A stretch of 64,000 bases of DNA from Silene latifolia (taxonomy: Eukaryota; Streptophyta; Magnoliopsida; Caryophyllales; Caryophyllaceae), in contig NC_133532.1 of assembly GCF_048544455.1 (NCBI RefSeq), forward strand, positions 13,332,948 to 13,396,947, written 5' to 3'. Positions 51,061-63,086 of this stretch are shown in pieces. Numbering within the stretch: the first letter of the stretch is position 1; every line of letters starts with the position of its first letter. The position numbers and the translations under genes are program-made. The notes under the pieces are model-generated. The model saw only the letters and a program-made list of their open reading frames with translations. It had not been told where the DNA came from and did no database searches.

Positions 51061-52152
51061 AGGGCTCGATATTTTCTCGTATCTTATATGCAATGTGTGC
51101 ATCCTGGATGTACAATGTACTGCATGAAAAACAACACAACTCCAAAAACTATTCCTAAATTTTCTGTATTCCTTCTAGATTATAGGTTGGATAAAACTTT
51201 TTTACTTTTTCAAAGATACAAATCCATCTATTTTTGTCAAGATCCTTTCGACCTTCATTATTCTGTTATTTATCTCCTAATCACTTTATTCACTACTCTC
51301 ATTTGTTCAAGCGTGGGTCTCAAACCTTTCTAAATTCTAACTACTCAATTCTTTAATCATTCTCACATCTCTTATAACACTTCTTCAGAGGATAGTATAA
51401 GTAAGAGTAGATTCAAAGCAGTTTGCAAAACAATGAAGTGGAGTTACAAAACATGGATTCCTCAGAAACTAAAAGTTGCATTTTTTAACTGTTTATAATG
51501 ATCTTAGTAATTGCAATTGCTATTAGAGGTTAGAGAGAAAACACGTCCTGCAAAAGCAATATTAATCTCTTAGGATCCTTTATAGAAAAAATAACCAAGG
51601 TCAATTTAAATGGATAAAATACGGTGAATAAATGAAATCGTCATTTTGTCGACGTTTGAAAAGCTCCATTTCAAACTAATCTGAAACATCCTCTTATTCT
51701 CCAAGCGCAATCAACTTTATGCAAATTTGATAACCAAAAATAAATAGCTTATCAAATACACGAAGATAAAAGTTATCAATATGATATAGTAGTAAGAGTG
51801 TGAAATAATTGCATGATTTAAAGACGTACAATTTGTAACATTGGTTACTAAATAGGCAGCGAAATCAAACCAATACCGATAAACATATAAACACCATAGA
51901 TTAGTAAAACCGCCAAATACCATTTCCAGCAGTACAATCAACGACTTAACAACCAAAATTATGAACATAAACATAAGTAGGGTTAATATTATGGCGTTGA
52001 TTACGTTTACCTTCCGTCAACATTGGCGTTAACTTCATGAACCCCCACTAAAAATACCCCTGCCTTAGAGACTATTTAGATAGTAGGTAGTTGAAACGTT
52101 GTCTTATTTATGTGAGTAAATATTCAGATGAGCTCAAAAGACGATGTTTTTA
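51061..52152. other. No gene recognised
   Basis: AT-rich sequence. ORFs at 50953-51333 and 51717-51974 have no family motif and hydrophobic, low-complexity translations. Confidence 0.4.
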
Positions 52153-53530
52153 GGGTTTTTCTCTCTTGTATCCCTGAAGTTTTCACTTTGCATTTGATAA
52201 AATACTAATTGCACCCTTAAGTTTTCTTAATTGTTCCCAAACGTGACTTAAACACCCTAAATAGTCAAAGTTTGCTGTTAAGTGCCAACATGGCACTAGT
52301 TGGTTGCTAACATGACTTTGATATTTAATTTTTTTATTTTCACACCCCCTTTTATTTCATTGTTTTCCCTCCATTTTTTCAACCTCCATCCCCTATAGAC
52401 TAAAAGAATAACAATCTGTATTATTCCCGCTCAAGTTTCCCGCTTATCTTTTCCCCCATACGGAATATTCCCTTCTAACATATTTCCCTTGTAATATATT
52501 ATAGTCAAAATATTTTAGTCAACCCATATATGGAATATTTCTACTATAATATTCTACACAATTAATAATAATATTGCCGTCAATCACTATGCCCCCATAT
52601 ATGAAATATTTATTCGTTTTATATATAAAAATACATTTACATTAAATTAAATTCATATTTAATTTATTTAAATAATATTAATACACTAAATCTCTAGAAT
52701 TAACCTTTATAAAATTACCGTGCTGTAGCACGGGTTGCTATACTAGTTTTTCTATTCTTTACTCCATTCTTCATCCTTCATTTATTTCATTCATTAATCC
52801 ATTGTTCACCCTCCTTTTATTTCATTAATTTTATGGTTTTGCTATAACATCTTAACAGCCACAACTACTACAACAAAATGAAAAACAAAGCATTAAACAT
52901 GGAGATAAACTTCATAAAGGTAGAAAATTCTTCAAACTTCATCGTCAACCCCGTAATCTCATATTAGCTTTGGTCTTATTAACATTTTCATCACCAAACC
53001 ACATAAGAATATTGTTGCATTCAAGACATTTGAAATACGCTTTTCGTGAATTAGATGTTGAATAAGAAATCTTCAAAATCGCATTCCTTCCACATAAATT
53101 GGAGCCTTAGTTTCGATATTCAAGGCCTTGAATAAGGTGGCTTCTCCAATTTCTAGATGAAGATATTTTAGAAAAGAAGGAGGATGAAGAACGGTGAGAG
53201 GAAAAATTGAGGGAAATTAATGAAATAAAAGGAGGGTGAAGAATGGAGTAATGAATGAAATAAATGAATCTTGAAGAATGGAGTAATGAATTGAATAAAT
53301 TGAGGGAAAAAAATAAAAAAGAAAATGGGGAAAGTGTAAATTAAAAAAAAAATAGATCGAAGCCATGTTAGCAGCCAACTAGTGCCATGTTGACAATTAA
53401 CAGCTAAATTTGATGGTTTAGAATGTTTGGAAATAACTAATGAAATTTTAGGGTGCAATTAGTATTCTGGCAAATGCAAGGATATAACTTAGAAAAGTGA
53501 AAATTTCAGGGGTACAAGATAAAAAAAACC
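52153..53530. mobile_element. TIR element, 1.38 kb, with a Helitron nested inside
   Basis: The left roughly 230 bp (GGGTTTTTCTCTCTTGTATC ... ATACTAATTGCACCCT ... AACATGGCACTAGTTGG) pairs with the right end read on the minus strand (GGGTTTTTTTTATCTTGTAC ... ATACTAATTGCACCCT ... AACATGGCACTAGTTGG). The flanks ATGTTTTTA and ATGTTTTAT could be a worn 9-bp duplication. The interior has no ORF with known motif. Confidence 0.75.
52389..52746 (+). mobile_element. Complete short Helitron, 358 bp
   Basis: Starts TCCCCTATAGACTAAAAG after A, ends in hairpin CCGTGC-TGTA-GCACGG (52718-52733), then GTTGCTATACTAG before T. Same family as 24053-24496. Non-coding. Confidence 0.85.
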
Positions 53531-53550
53531 CATGTTTTATTTTCGTGGTA

Positions 53551-53742
53551 CTTTGTTTTCGTGATGCCACGTGGCATTCAACAATTGCTCAAACAACTCT
53601 TTTTATGTTATTGTATAGATACTTTGTTTTCGTGATACTTTGCTTTCGTGATGCCACGTGACATTTAAGAATTGCTAAAACAACCCTTTTTATGTTATTG
53701 TGTAGATACTTTGCTTTTGTGATGCCAAGTGGCATTTAAAAA
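53551..53742 (+). repeat. Direct repeats carrying GATGCCACGTGGCAT
   Basis: Three units begin ACTTTG(T/C)TTT(C/T)GTGATGC at about 53551, 53635 and 53709, with TTTTTATGTTATTGT between them. Unit 1 contains the 14-bp palindrome ATGCCACGTGGCAT centred on CACGTG. The array ends at a Helitron 5' terminus. Confidence 0.8.
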
Positions 53743-53800
53743 TCCTCTATATACTAAAAGATTAACACACCTAGCATATTCCCGCTCAACCAGTGCGCTC
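53743..53800 (+). mobile_element. Helitron 5' terminus
   Basis: TCCTCTATATACTAAAAGAT followed by TAACA and TTCCCGCTCAA matches the starts of the Helitrons at 24053 and 52389. Its 3' end is unresolved; 58661 is a possible partner. Confidence 0.6.
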
Positions 53801-55129
53801 AACTTGCATATATTATGGTATAGTCCTTTCAATTTATTTTACCGCTCAAATAATATAAAAATGAAATTGAGTGACCCCTGTTAATTGGGGATTGCAAATA
53901 AATGTTTAATATAAAAATGATAAGTCTTTGATATTAAATCCCCCAGCACTGAAAGGGGAACAAATTTGCATCCATTTTTTTTCTTTTTTTTTTAAAGCTC
54001 TCTATATTAGGATTTTTTGGAACTTTTAATTTTATATGGACTTATATTAATATGTTACATAGTACGTATTGTGCGGATTTAGTGTTAATGGAGCAGTTTG
54101 AACTTGTATAATGACAATGCGCCGCTGCTTGTTTTCGTTTTTTAATTCAATTTTGAACTTATCATTGTTTAATTCAAGTTCGTTTTTTAATTCAAGTTCA
54201 AGAAAGGAATGAGCATACATAAGAGTGTCGATTCTTCACCTGTTGATTCTTAATTTTGCACTACTGTTGAGGTTGTTGTCTCTTCTATTTGCCTCTTAAT
54301 TCTTTGATTTTTCAGATATCGTGCCCTTTTACATTGCTATATTCATTTTACCTAGCTGTTGATTCTTTTATTTCCGTGTATTTCTTATTGTTTACAAAAC
54401 TCGAGTGTTTTATTTATGCCATTGCGTTTCTATTTCAAATTTATTTACAGTCATTGCTGCTAGTGACTTGTTCAAGAAAGTTAAATTAAAAAGGTGCCCT
54501 TGAAAGTCATAGACCTCTAATTAGACAACTCTAATTAGTTTACCAAATTACAATTTAATTTAGAGATAAATGGATCTATGTAACATGCATGCAACAATAA
54601 AAACATAAAAGAGAAGAGTAGAGATTTCCTTACAATGCTTATGGAAAAATAAGTACAACAACACTTGTTGTCTTATGGAATTTCTACAATGCTTGGCAAG
54701 ATCCTCCAAGAACCCAAGAAACCAAATTTGGAGTCATCCTTTCACTTGCACCGAAAAACTTGCCTCTAAAAATATAAGTAGTATTAACTAGATACTACAA
54801 ATATTGCCCTTAAAATATATTACTACACTTAGTAATAATATGTAATAAATATTATATTTTATGTTACTAACAATTAGTAAAGATTTCTAATAATAATTTT
54901 AGAGTGTTTTAGAGAGAGAAGAAATTTTTGGTGAAAAATTACAAGCAAGCAAGAATGAGCAACTATTTCTCTTTTTGTGGCCTAGGGGCCGGCCAAGAGA
55001 GGAGAGAGGGAGATATCTTATATATATATATATAAAACTGGGTTGAAACGCTGTGGATGCGCCACGTGTCATATGCAGCTTTAATGACAAGCATTAATTA
55101 TAACTAATCATTTAATATGAATATAATAA

Positions 55130-55335
55130 ATGTTGTATAAATCTCAACAAAATATTAGTTATAGTTAATAAATTTTATTATAAAATTATATTAAATAATT
55201 ACGGTGATTTGATTCTAAATTTATTAAAAAAAATATTTTGATAAAAATCTAAAATGTAAATAATTGCGTTCATTGCGAAAAATGCTTTCAATTGAGTATA
55301 ATTTTTATTACATTTATTGAAATATATCTTATCTT
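55130..55335 (+). repeat. Direct repeat copy 1 (about 190 bp)
   Basis: Contains AATAATTACGGTGATTTGAT, TTTCAATTGAGTATAATTTT and CATTTATTGAAATAT. It is repeated in the same order at 57365-57550. Confidence 0.85.
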
Positions 55336-57364
55336 ATATCTATATATAAAGTTAAAGTGAAAACGTGTAGAATTGACATGTGACATTTTTATTTTTATTT
55401 AATCACCTTAATTTTTTACGTTAATAATGGAAAAATATGAATGTAGACATGTGATAGTCCCAAGATAATATACATGCATATTTCACGTACACACTATGCG
55501 TTCTACATACAAATTCAATATACATTTCCAAGATGCATATTCAAAAAATTACAAAAAACATCATCTAGGAGTCTAGGGCACATTCAAAGTATTCAAATAT
55601 TTTCTATTGCGACTTAATGCTAAAGTACTATGTACATACTTAGTATTCATGACACTTCTCTTTAGATTATACCTATAAATAAAGAATTCTCTCATCCCCT
55701 CACAAAAAACTTTCAGAGTATGAGTCTTAAACTTCAGTTTATTTCTCCTATAATCAAATTATCGACAGTCTCTAAATAAAAAAAATATGTTTTTCAATTG
55801 CTATATTTACATTATAATACAATTTTGATTTGTCGATTTTCTCTTGCTCGCCAAACTTGAAAGATATGCTCAAACGAAAAAGTTAAACCGAAGAGGATTA
55901 CTGCGAGGTGAAAGCTCAAGTATCCACATGGATTAAATGTTCAATGTTGAACAATTTATAGCGTAGGGCATGTCTCCATTTACTTTGTAAGAAAATAATA
56001 TTGACATTCGTATTATTGTTAAAAGTGTTTCAAGCAATTATCTTCTCAAATATTACGACATAATGATTTTGTGTACTCTAAATTTGGAAAGTTACCTACA
56101 AACATTTTCTTTATGCCAACAAAACAATGAGAACATTGAAAAACATTATACCAGTTTTAAAACAAATTTGTTACAATTCATTATCAAATGGAGACATGTG
56201 TTGGTTTGTTTCGTTTTAGATAGAGATGAATAACTGATACGAAGTAGATGCACGATGGTCCAAGTAACTCAAATGGATGGGAAAGAGTTTTATGTTCGTT
56301 AATTGCTTGCTGCATAAGTGATACGGAGTAGATACACGATGGTCCAATTTGTAGTACAAAGTAGTCACTCAGTAGTTGGACCTTGAACAAATGATAATGA
56401 TTTGTTGTAGATCGTAACTGATGAATTTATTTGTATTAGAAAAGTTTGTCAAGTATTATTTCATCCGTCTTAATTATTTATTTTTCTTTGATTAAAATAC
56501 TATTTACAAAAAATTTTAAAAAAAAACAAATAGATAATTAGGACAAATGGGTGATGTGAATGGCTAGGTTACTCAATTCTTTAAGTAGAGCCGTTGAGGG
56601 AAGGAGCAAAATTGTTAAAGGAAAGTTTTTATTGATCGGTTGATTAAGAAAAAATATACGATCACCTACCCACTGTTATATATATTCAATAGTTTACGTA
56701 TTTATCTTAAGGTACACTAATCAATACTGTATTTTTTACTACATATTTCATAATTAACCAATTCATATCTTTTACTGATTATCATGAATTCATTTTACAA
56801 AATTTCCAACATTTCACTAAACATGCACGCACTTCAAATCTCTTATTTCTTTCTACTGGTCAGCTTTGAGCTATCATGTAACCGGTGCTATAGAACAGCC
56901 CTAAGAATACATGATCGATCTCATGCGGATACTTGGGATGTCCCCCTCTTCTAGGCCCAACATTAGTTTTATCCGGTCTCAAAAGAGAGGTACAGGCAAT
57001 TAGAACAACGGATAAAAGAAGGGATAATATGAGGAACCAGACCGGGTCAAAGGGACCGGAAGTTGGAAGCGATCGTGATGTCCGGAGAATCCGGGATCAT
57101 AAAAATTCATTTAATTCAAAATGCAAGAAACTTTCCAATGAATATTGATTTTAAAATAGGTTTATTTTTCAAAGAGATGCCAAGAGGTAAATACCTTTCA
57201 TGATTAAATATTTGTTGCAAAATGATGGTTTATAAAAGGTAGAGTTATAAACAACTCTATTATTAGAGAGTGATAGACTAATTAATTTTTAAATATTATA
57301 CGTATTCACCCGACAATATTAAATGTTAACATTTGAACAAAAATAAGTATAAAAACTGGCCGTG

Positions 57365-57550
57365 CTAACATTAATTATAGTTTAATAAATTTTATTATAA
57401 ATTTATATTAAATAATTACGGTGATTTGATTCTAAATTTACTAAAAAGTTATTTTGATAAAAATTCTAAAATGTAAATAATTACGTTCATTGTGAAAAGT
57501 GCTTTCAATTGAGTATAATTTTCATTATATTTATTGAAATATTTATTTTG
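57365..57550 (+). repeat. Direct repeat copy 2 (about 190 bp)
   Basis: Second copy of 55130-55335, about 90 percent identical by eye, 2.2 kb downstream. Probably two members of one non-autonomous family. Confidence 0.85.
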
Positions 57551-58634
57551 GTATGTAGAGATGATTAAAGTGAGTGTTTCATAATGCTTTACCTTTACGT
57601 AAAAAAACATTTTGAGAAAGTTATAAAACTTAGACTATTAAATCCATTAAGAAATATATTTGGAAGAGTCATTGTATATATTAAAAACACAACTTTTAAA
57701 AAAACTACTAAGAGATAAGTTTTTATAGTCTGAGAATGAAAAAAATTATATTGGACAAATTGAATACATATGAGATTTTGATAGGTTTCAATAGTATGAT
57801 AACGAGTATGTGTACGAGTATCTATGTACATAGTGATCGCGAGTACATTTGAATAATCAAAACAAAAGTAATAATTATTATTAAGTAATATAGTATTATA
57901 AATGACATGAAAAAATAGAAAACACGTTACATTTTTTTTAATATCTTTAATTAAATATGTATAAGTTAAATAAAAAATATTGATTATGACTAACCAAATA
58001 CTCCGCATTACTTTTAGTTAAATATTTTATATGTCTTTGAAGTTAAATATCAAAAAATAATATTTGAGAAAGTTCAACCTATTATATTTACAGGTAATAA
58101 ACTCTTAAACATCATTATATATAATTGTTTAAAAAAAACAAAAGGTGTAAATTTTTCATAGATATGTTTGACACATATCACATGCAAGACACAATCAAAA
58201 TATTTGAATAAGTTGAGTTTGAACTCTATATGTTTGATATATAAATGTCACATGTTATACATAAAAAATCAAAAATTACATAAAATTATGTTCACATCAT
58301 TTTGAATAAATATTATTTAATTTGAGACATAAAGTATCGTGAAATGATATAATTTGAGAACTGATTGTTGATTATTGTATTATTCGAATAAATTTTATTT
58401 TGATTAATATGGTATTTCACCAGTCACAAATTTATTTATAAAACTTTGATCACGCATAATTAATTATCACTTATTAGTTTTAATTAAAACTCTTATGTAT
58501 TTTATTTTAAAATATTGAAGTTAAACATAAAAATATTAAAGTTGAGAAAAAATTATTTATAAGAGAAAATATTGAAGGTCATATATGAATTATATAATTT
58601 TTCTTCAATTATAATCATAAAATATTAAAACAGG

Positions 58635-58661
58635 CCGCGCGAAGCGCGGGATACTACCTAG
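58635..58661 (+). mobile_element. Helitron 3' terminus
   Basis: Hairpin CCGCGC-GAA-GCGCGG (58635-58649), then GATACTACCTAG before T. A textbook Helitron end. Confidence 0.75.
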
Positions 58662-58933
58662 TTAACTGCTAAAGGTGAGCATGCTTCATCATTACTTATT
58701 TTGATAAGCACAAAAGTAATGGGTAAGAGAAAAAACATAAAGAAAAGGAAGCATGCACAAGAAATAATCATTGTGTCCAAATGCTCTCTTTTTCTTCCAC
58801 TTACACGTCCTACTCACAACAATTATGGGTCCATTTTTATTTTAATATTTGTCTCACAAATATATCTAAATCACCTACTTAATTATCTTATATAATTAAG
58901 TTTATCTCAATTATTTTGTCTAATAACACTGAA

Positions 58934-60651
58934 TCTATCTATATAAAATAATAAAACAAGAACCATGTCATATTTTTTCTCCCGCCCATTCTCAAACCTA
59001 TCTAATGACTCACCTAACTCAAAACCCTAAAAAGTTCCTTACTAATCACTTTCAAGTTCTCTTCATTTGCAGTCTTTCATTCTGCTTACTCACCGCTCCT
59101 AATCTTCATATCCATTTATAATCTTTCAGGTAAATATTCTCTCCCCCGCTCCAAATCTTTGAAAATGCATTTTCTATACATTTACGCATTTGCAATCATT
59201 TTTTTTTTAAATTATTTCCTCTCGCCTTGCATGTGTGATTTGATTTTTTACTCTTTTCAATTTTCAGGCTAAGATTTCATACTCTTATCACTGCAGATGA
59301 TCTAATTGTACACAAATTTCTTTTAGCCCTCTGAACATCCTCATGTAAGACGTTCTTCATTTTTCGATCTCTTTTTCATATATATTATGGTGGCTCTTTG
59401 TTATACCATTTCGCATATCTGTAATATTTGGTTATTACTCCATAATTGAATTACTACTCCCTCCATCCTAATATTATTGTACTACTTTCTATTTTGGATA
59501 GATTTAAGAAAAACTGATAAAATGGGTAGGGATGAATGATTTGCTGTGTAAATATTTAATTTAGAAAGGAGACAATTATTTTGGGATAAAAGTGATGGAG
59601 ATCATTTTCGTCGTGATCTAAACTGTTATTTTAGGATTTTCCCAAAGTTTGTTATGCCATTGTTTCAGAATTGACATTTTTTCACTTAATAGTTGTATCA
59701 ACAATAATCTAATAGAAAAATGTTAGGAATTGGACTTCATTCATGGTTACCATGTTCGCTCAAATACGCCCTTACCAATTAGCGATTTGTAGGGTACCAA
59801 GCGAATCCGGTAACCATAACTGCACTATGTTATGTACTTATACGAATTCAAATTTTCATACGGCTCATTAGTAATTAATGTTTTCTTCGCTTTATGGACA
59901 GTGTTCGATCGAATTATGCCAAGTATGCTTTGTTAGCTTTGTGCTTGATCGTTCCACGTAATGTAGGTTGTGTTTTAATTCACCTTTATCATGTGAAATC
60001 GTTCATCTTGGCATGGGGTTGGCTTAATTTAATTGGCTGGTAGGGTTTTAATTCACCTTACTTTGATGTTGTTTATGGGCATGAGTACATTAATATGGAC
60101 TTTGACACTAAAGTCTAAAACTCAATCTACTGATATTGTCCTAATCCTATTGTATAATGGAGAATTTTGGATCTAGAGAGGTTTCTACTATTATATTTTT
60201 CAGTTGGTAATGCAATTTAATAATGTTCATTAAAATATCAAGATACAAATTCTCATTTGTGACAGACATATCTGTTGCAAGTTTGCGACGGGTCAAGTAC
60301 TACTCATGTGGGTAGATAAGACAAAAGCAATATAGACGGGGATATTCGTCGTCTATAATGAGAGACGGGTCAAATCCCTCTCACAAAGAGGCAAGTGGGA
60401 GGGTAAGTGGAAAACCAAGTGCGTTACCATTTGGCTTCCCACCTGCCTCTTTGTAAGAGGGATCCGACCCGTCTCTCATTATAGACGGATATCTCCGTCT
60501 ATAATTAGACTTGCTGAACTTGAAATACTAAAGAGTAAAGATTGAGGGAAGCCCACTCTTTTTCAACAGAATTTTAATCACAAAGTTGTAAAACTTATTT
60601 AAATATGTTAATTATATATGTCCGTGCAACTTTGCACGGGCCCTAAACTAG
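58934..60651 (+). mobile_element. Helitron, 1.72 kb, with nested hairpin MITE
   Basis: Starts TCTATCTATATAAAATAATA after A, ends in hairpin CCGTGCAAC-TTTGCACGG (60622-60639), then GCCCTAAACTAG before T. Polypyrimidine-AG and GGTAAAT-like words near 59130 and 59270 hint at captured exon-intron sequence, but I can name no gene. Confidence 0.65.
60331..60507. mobile_element. Palindromic MITE, about 177 bp
   Basis: TATAGACGGGGATATTCGTC ... AATGAGAGACGGGTC ... CCTCTCACAAAGAGGCA pairs with TGCCTCTTTGTAAGAGG ... GACCCGTCTCTCATT ... GACGGATATCTCCGTCTATA. It is related to 7829-8000. Confidence 0.8.
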
Positions 60652-60671
60652 TACATATATATACATATACA

Positions 60672-60672
<1 letters not shown>

Positions 60673-60717
<45 letters not shown>
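60673..60717. repeat. (AC)n microsatellite
   Basis: About 22 perfect AC units. Confidence 0.97.
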
Positions 60718-60722
<5 letters not shown>

Positions 60723-60983
60723 GCAATATGTACTAACACTAATTACATTAGTCAATTAACACAATTTTAGTAAATCAATACTATATATTAAATCTAGAAA
60801 CCAAGGGACTTCAATGTAATTAAAGAAAGTTATCCAAATTAATTATACTATATAGTTTGAAATCAATAGCACCGTGTGATGGATTCGATTAAGGGATCTC
60901 AATGCAAATATTATATAGTTTTAGTTAAAATTAAATTATATAGAAGCTTGGTAATTTTCCTAAACATTTGTAAAAGATTAAAC

Positions 60984-61097
60984 ATGGTCAATTTCCTTAA
61001 AATAAAATAATTAATTAAGATGGTCAATTTTCTTAAAATAAAATAATTAATTAAGATAGTCAATTTCCTTAAAATAAAATAATTAATTAAGATGGTC
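60984..61097. repeat. 36-bp tandem repeat, about 3 copies
   Basis: The unit GATGGTCAATTTTCTTAAAA plus TAAAATAATTAATTAA is repeated head to tail. A diverged extra copy lies at 61165-61200. It creates a false repetitive ORF on the minus strand. Confidence 0.92.
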
Positions 61098-61402
61098 AAT
61101 TTCAAGGAGACTAAAAGAAAGAAGATGTTTGGTAATTTTCCTATATATTTAGAGAAGACTAGAATATGATCAATTTTGTTAAAATAAAATAATTAATTAG
61201 TATAAACATGCACACTTATGGTATTAATTATTATCATCATAAAAAATAATTGTAGTAACATTAGTTTATATGATAGTAATCACTCATTTGAATTGTAAAA
61301 GTAACAATATTATCAGCGAGATTAGTGAAAGTGGTAGAAACAACAACAAGAGTAATGAAATAATCAATATTAATACGGTAATAGTGAAAGTAACAATAAT
61401 TA

Positions 61403-61588
61403 GTGGTGTTAGTCCAGTGGTAGCCGGGTTAAACCTTAAAGCTTGTAGAAATGCAGGAGTTGAGAGGTCCCGGGTTCGACTACCAGTTGGGGTGAGGATC
61501 ACTTGGCCACTAATGGTCCATGTGGTGGTGCGGGACTGCATGGGCCCGGAAGGGGGGGGGGGGCTCAACCCCTCGTCATAAAAAAGAA
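61403..61588 (+). mobile_element. tRNA-derived SINE, 186 bp, exact 11-bp TSD
   Basis: A-box-like TTAGTCCAGTGGTAG (61409-61423) and B-box GGGTTCGACTA (61472-61482) give a pol III promoter. The 3' end is A-rich (AAAAAAGAAAA). AACAATAATTA flanks it at 61392-61402 and 61589-61599. A 12-G run near 61552-61563 is inside. The tRNA fold is degraded, so it is not a tRNA gene. Confidence 0.82.
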
Positions 61589-61599
61589 AACAATAATTA

Positions 61600-61924
61600 C
61601 GGCCGGAGTAGTAAAATTATCAATATTAATGCGACGGTAGTGACAGTAACAATAATTCCGGCGAGAGTATTGAAAGTAACAATGATTACGGGCAAGTAGT
61701 GAAATGTTATTACTATTGTTTCATTAATAAGAGTAAAATATTAATAGCGGGAGTAGTTAATTTATCTCAAAATTTATTTTATCGTGATTTTAGAATATGT
61801 CATAGAAAAATATATTAATGATAAATTTATGGGTTATGCAACTTTAAGTAATTTTATTTAATGAAAAAAAAATAATACTAAATAGAGGTAGTCCGGGCGA
61901 AGTTGGGCACCAATACTAGTTAAA
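61600..61924. other. Low-complexity sequence and a weak Helitron-like end
   Basis: Repeated AGTAACAATAATT and GCGGGAGTAGT words. GTCCGGGCGAAGTTGGGCAC plus CAATACTAG before T (about 61889-61919) may be a worn Helitron 3' end. Confidence 0.35.
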
Positions 61925-62293
61925 AATTATTTACTAAAACCCGTCTCAATTAGTTTATTAATAATATCTTCCATCGGCACGATTTCCTAACTCGTTCTCT
62001 CTAAATTAAATCAATCGACTAACTTTTAGTCAATTTATCAGGGGATTAATTAAAGTGTATTATATACAATTAATTAAATTTCTATTGGGGCTCGATTTTT
62101 TAGGCGTGACCAAAAGGGATCAGTTGATCACCGGCGTCACCCAACAATAACATCAAACTCTAGTCAGCCAACCGTTATTGATTTATGTTAATCAACCGGC
62201 GGGGATTATAAATATATAAACATCCATATTATATTCCTTTAATGAGATTTTTATAATGTAGACGCACTAATGTGGAGGACACCTACTCCAACA
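61925..62293 (-). repeat. Probable 3' LTR of an antisense Ty1/copia element
   Basis: On the minus strand TGTTGGAGTAGGTGTCC starts at 62293, right after a purine-rich ACAAGAGGGAGAT. TGTTGG starts are typical of copia LTRs. A TATA-like GTTTATATATTTATAA follows at about 62210-62228. The far boundary (61925) is a guess. Confidence 0.4.
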
Positions 62294-63086
62294 ATCTCCC
62301 TCTTGTCCGATACAAGTTGTCCGATACCAGTTCGTGTGCCCGTTTCACATCTCCCACTCAATGCAAGGTGTCTTTCAGGTCGTACTTGCATTTGTTCATA
62401 TCATGAGTGGTTTTCTCGATAAGGAGAGTAACTGACTGACCGGAAAATCTACCATAGATCTCTTCCAAGCGTGACCAAGCATTTCCAGTAACTACTCCTC
62501 TAGTGGCCCAAAGATGTTTACACCCTAATGTGGGTGGACAACTTCTGTTGACCCATTTACTCTATATAATGCAGATCACCATGACCTAGAAGATGCCCAT
62601 CGGCCTCCTTTCACGACACGACCTAGGACAAAAATCAAAGCCAATCGAAAACTGCAACGACTCAAATAATGGCCGCTAGTCAAAAGAATCGACTCATAGG
62701 AATATTATAGAAGTCCCCGCCACGATCAGGCTTCAACAATATTGATAAGGGACTCTATAAATATCACTGCCCGGCAGAGTATCATACAGTCTGCCTATGT
62801 AATCGACCAGTCATCTCCATGACCCCATGGTGCTGAACCAACCATCGATCAACTTACAATCTAGTCACTCCGAGATGTCACCTCATTAAGTGACTAGGGA
62901 CAAAATACAAAGTTCATCCTATTCACTTGAATAGGGTTCAATGTTGTCTCACAACCTATTCGGATAAACAAAGTATTAAAATTTAGTCAAACTAAACAAA
63001 AATAATGTAATAAAAACTTAAACAATGAATTTGATTATCATATATGAAAAATTGATACAATATCCAATTATTACATATCCCATCAT
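62294..63086 (-). other. Non-coding 3' region of the copia element
   Basis: Between the RNase H stop and the putative polypurine tract. No ORF supported on either strand. Confidence 0.4.

Larger units (their letters stand above)
53801..58634. other. AT-rich transposon-derived stretch, no gene recognised
   Basis: No ORF has family motifs. It includes possible internal Helitron starts (TCTTATATA... near 55015, ATCTATATATAAAG near 55337). A GC-richer patch at 56930-57110 has an unassigned 71-codon ORF. A duplicated 190-bp block is listed separately. Confidence 0.4.

Noticed and set aside
59450-59660. Possible further Stowaway MITE (CTCCCTCCATCC start)
   Set aside because: Only one terminus is convincing; the opposite end could not be located.
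60911-61105. ORF with repeated ILINYFILRKLT units
   Set aside because: This is the 36-bp AT-rich tandem repeat, which is divisible by 3 and stays open by chance.
61403-61490. Possible tRNA gene (A and B boxes present)
   Set aside because: The acceptor and anticodon stems do not pair, and the unit has a tail and a TSD. It is a tRNA-derived SINE.
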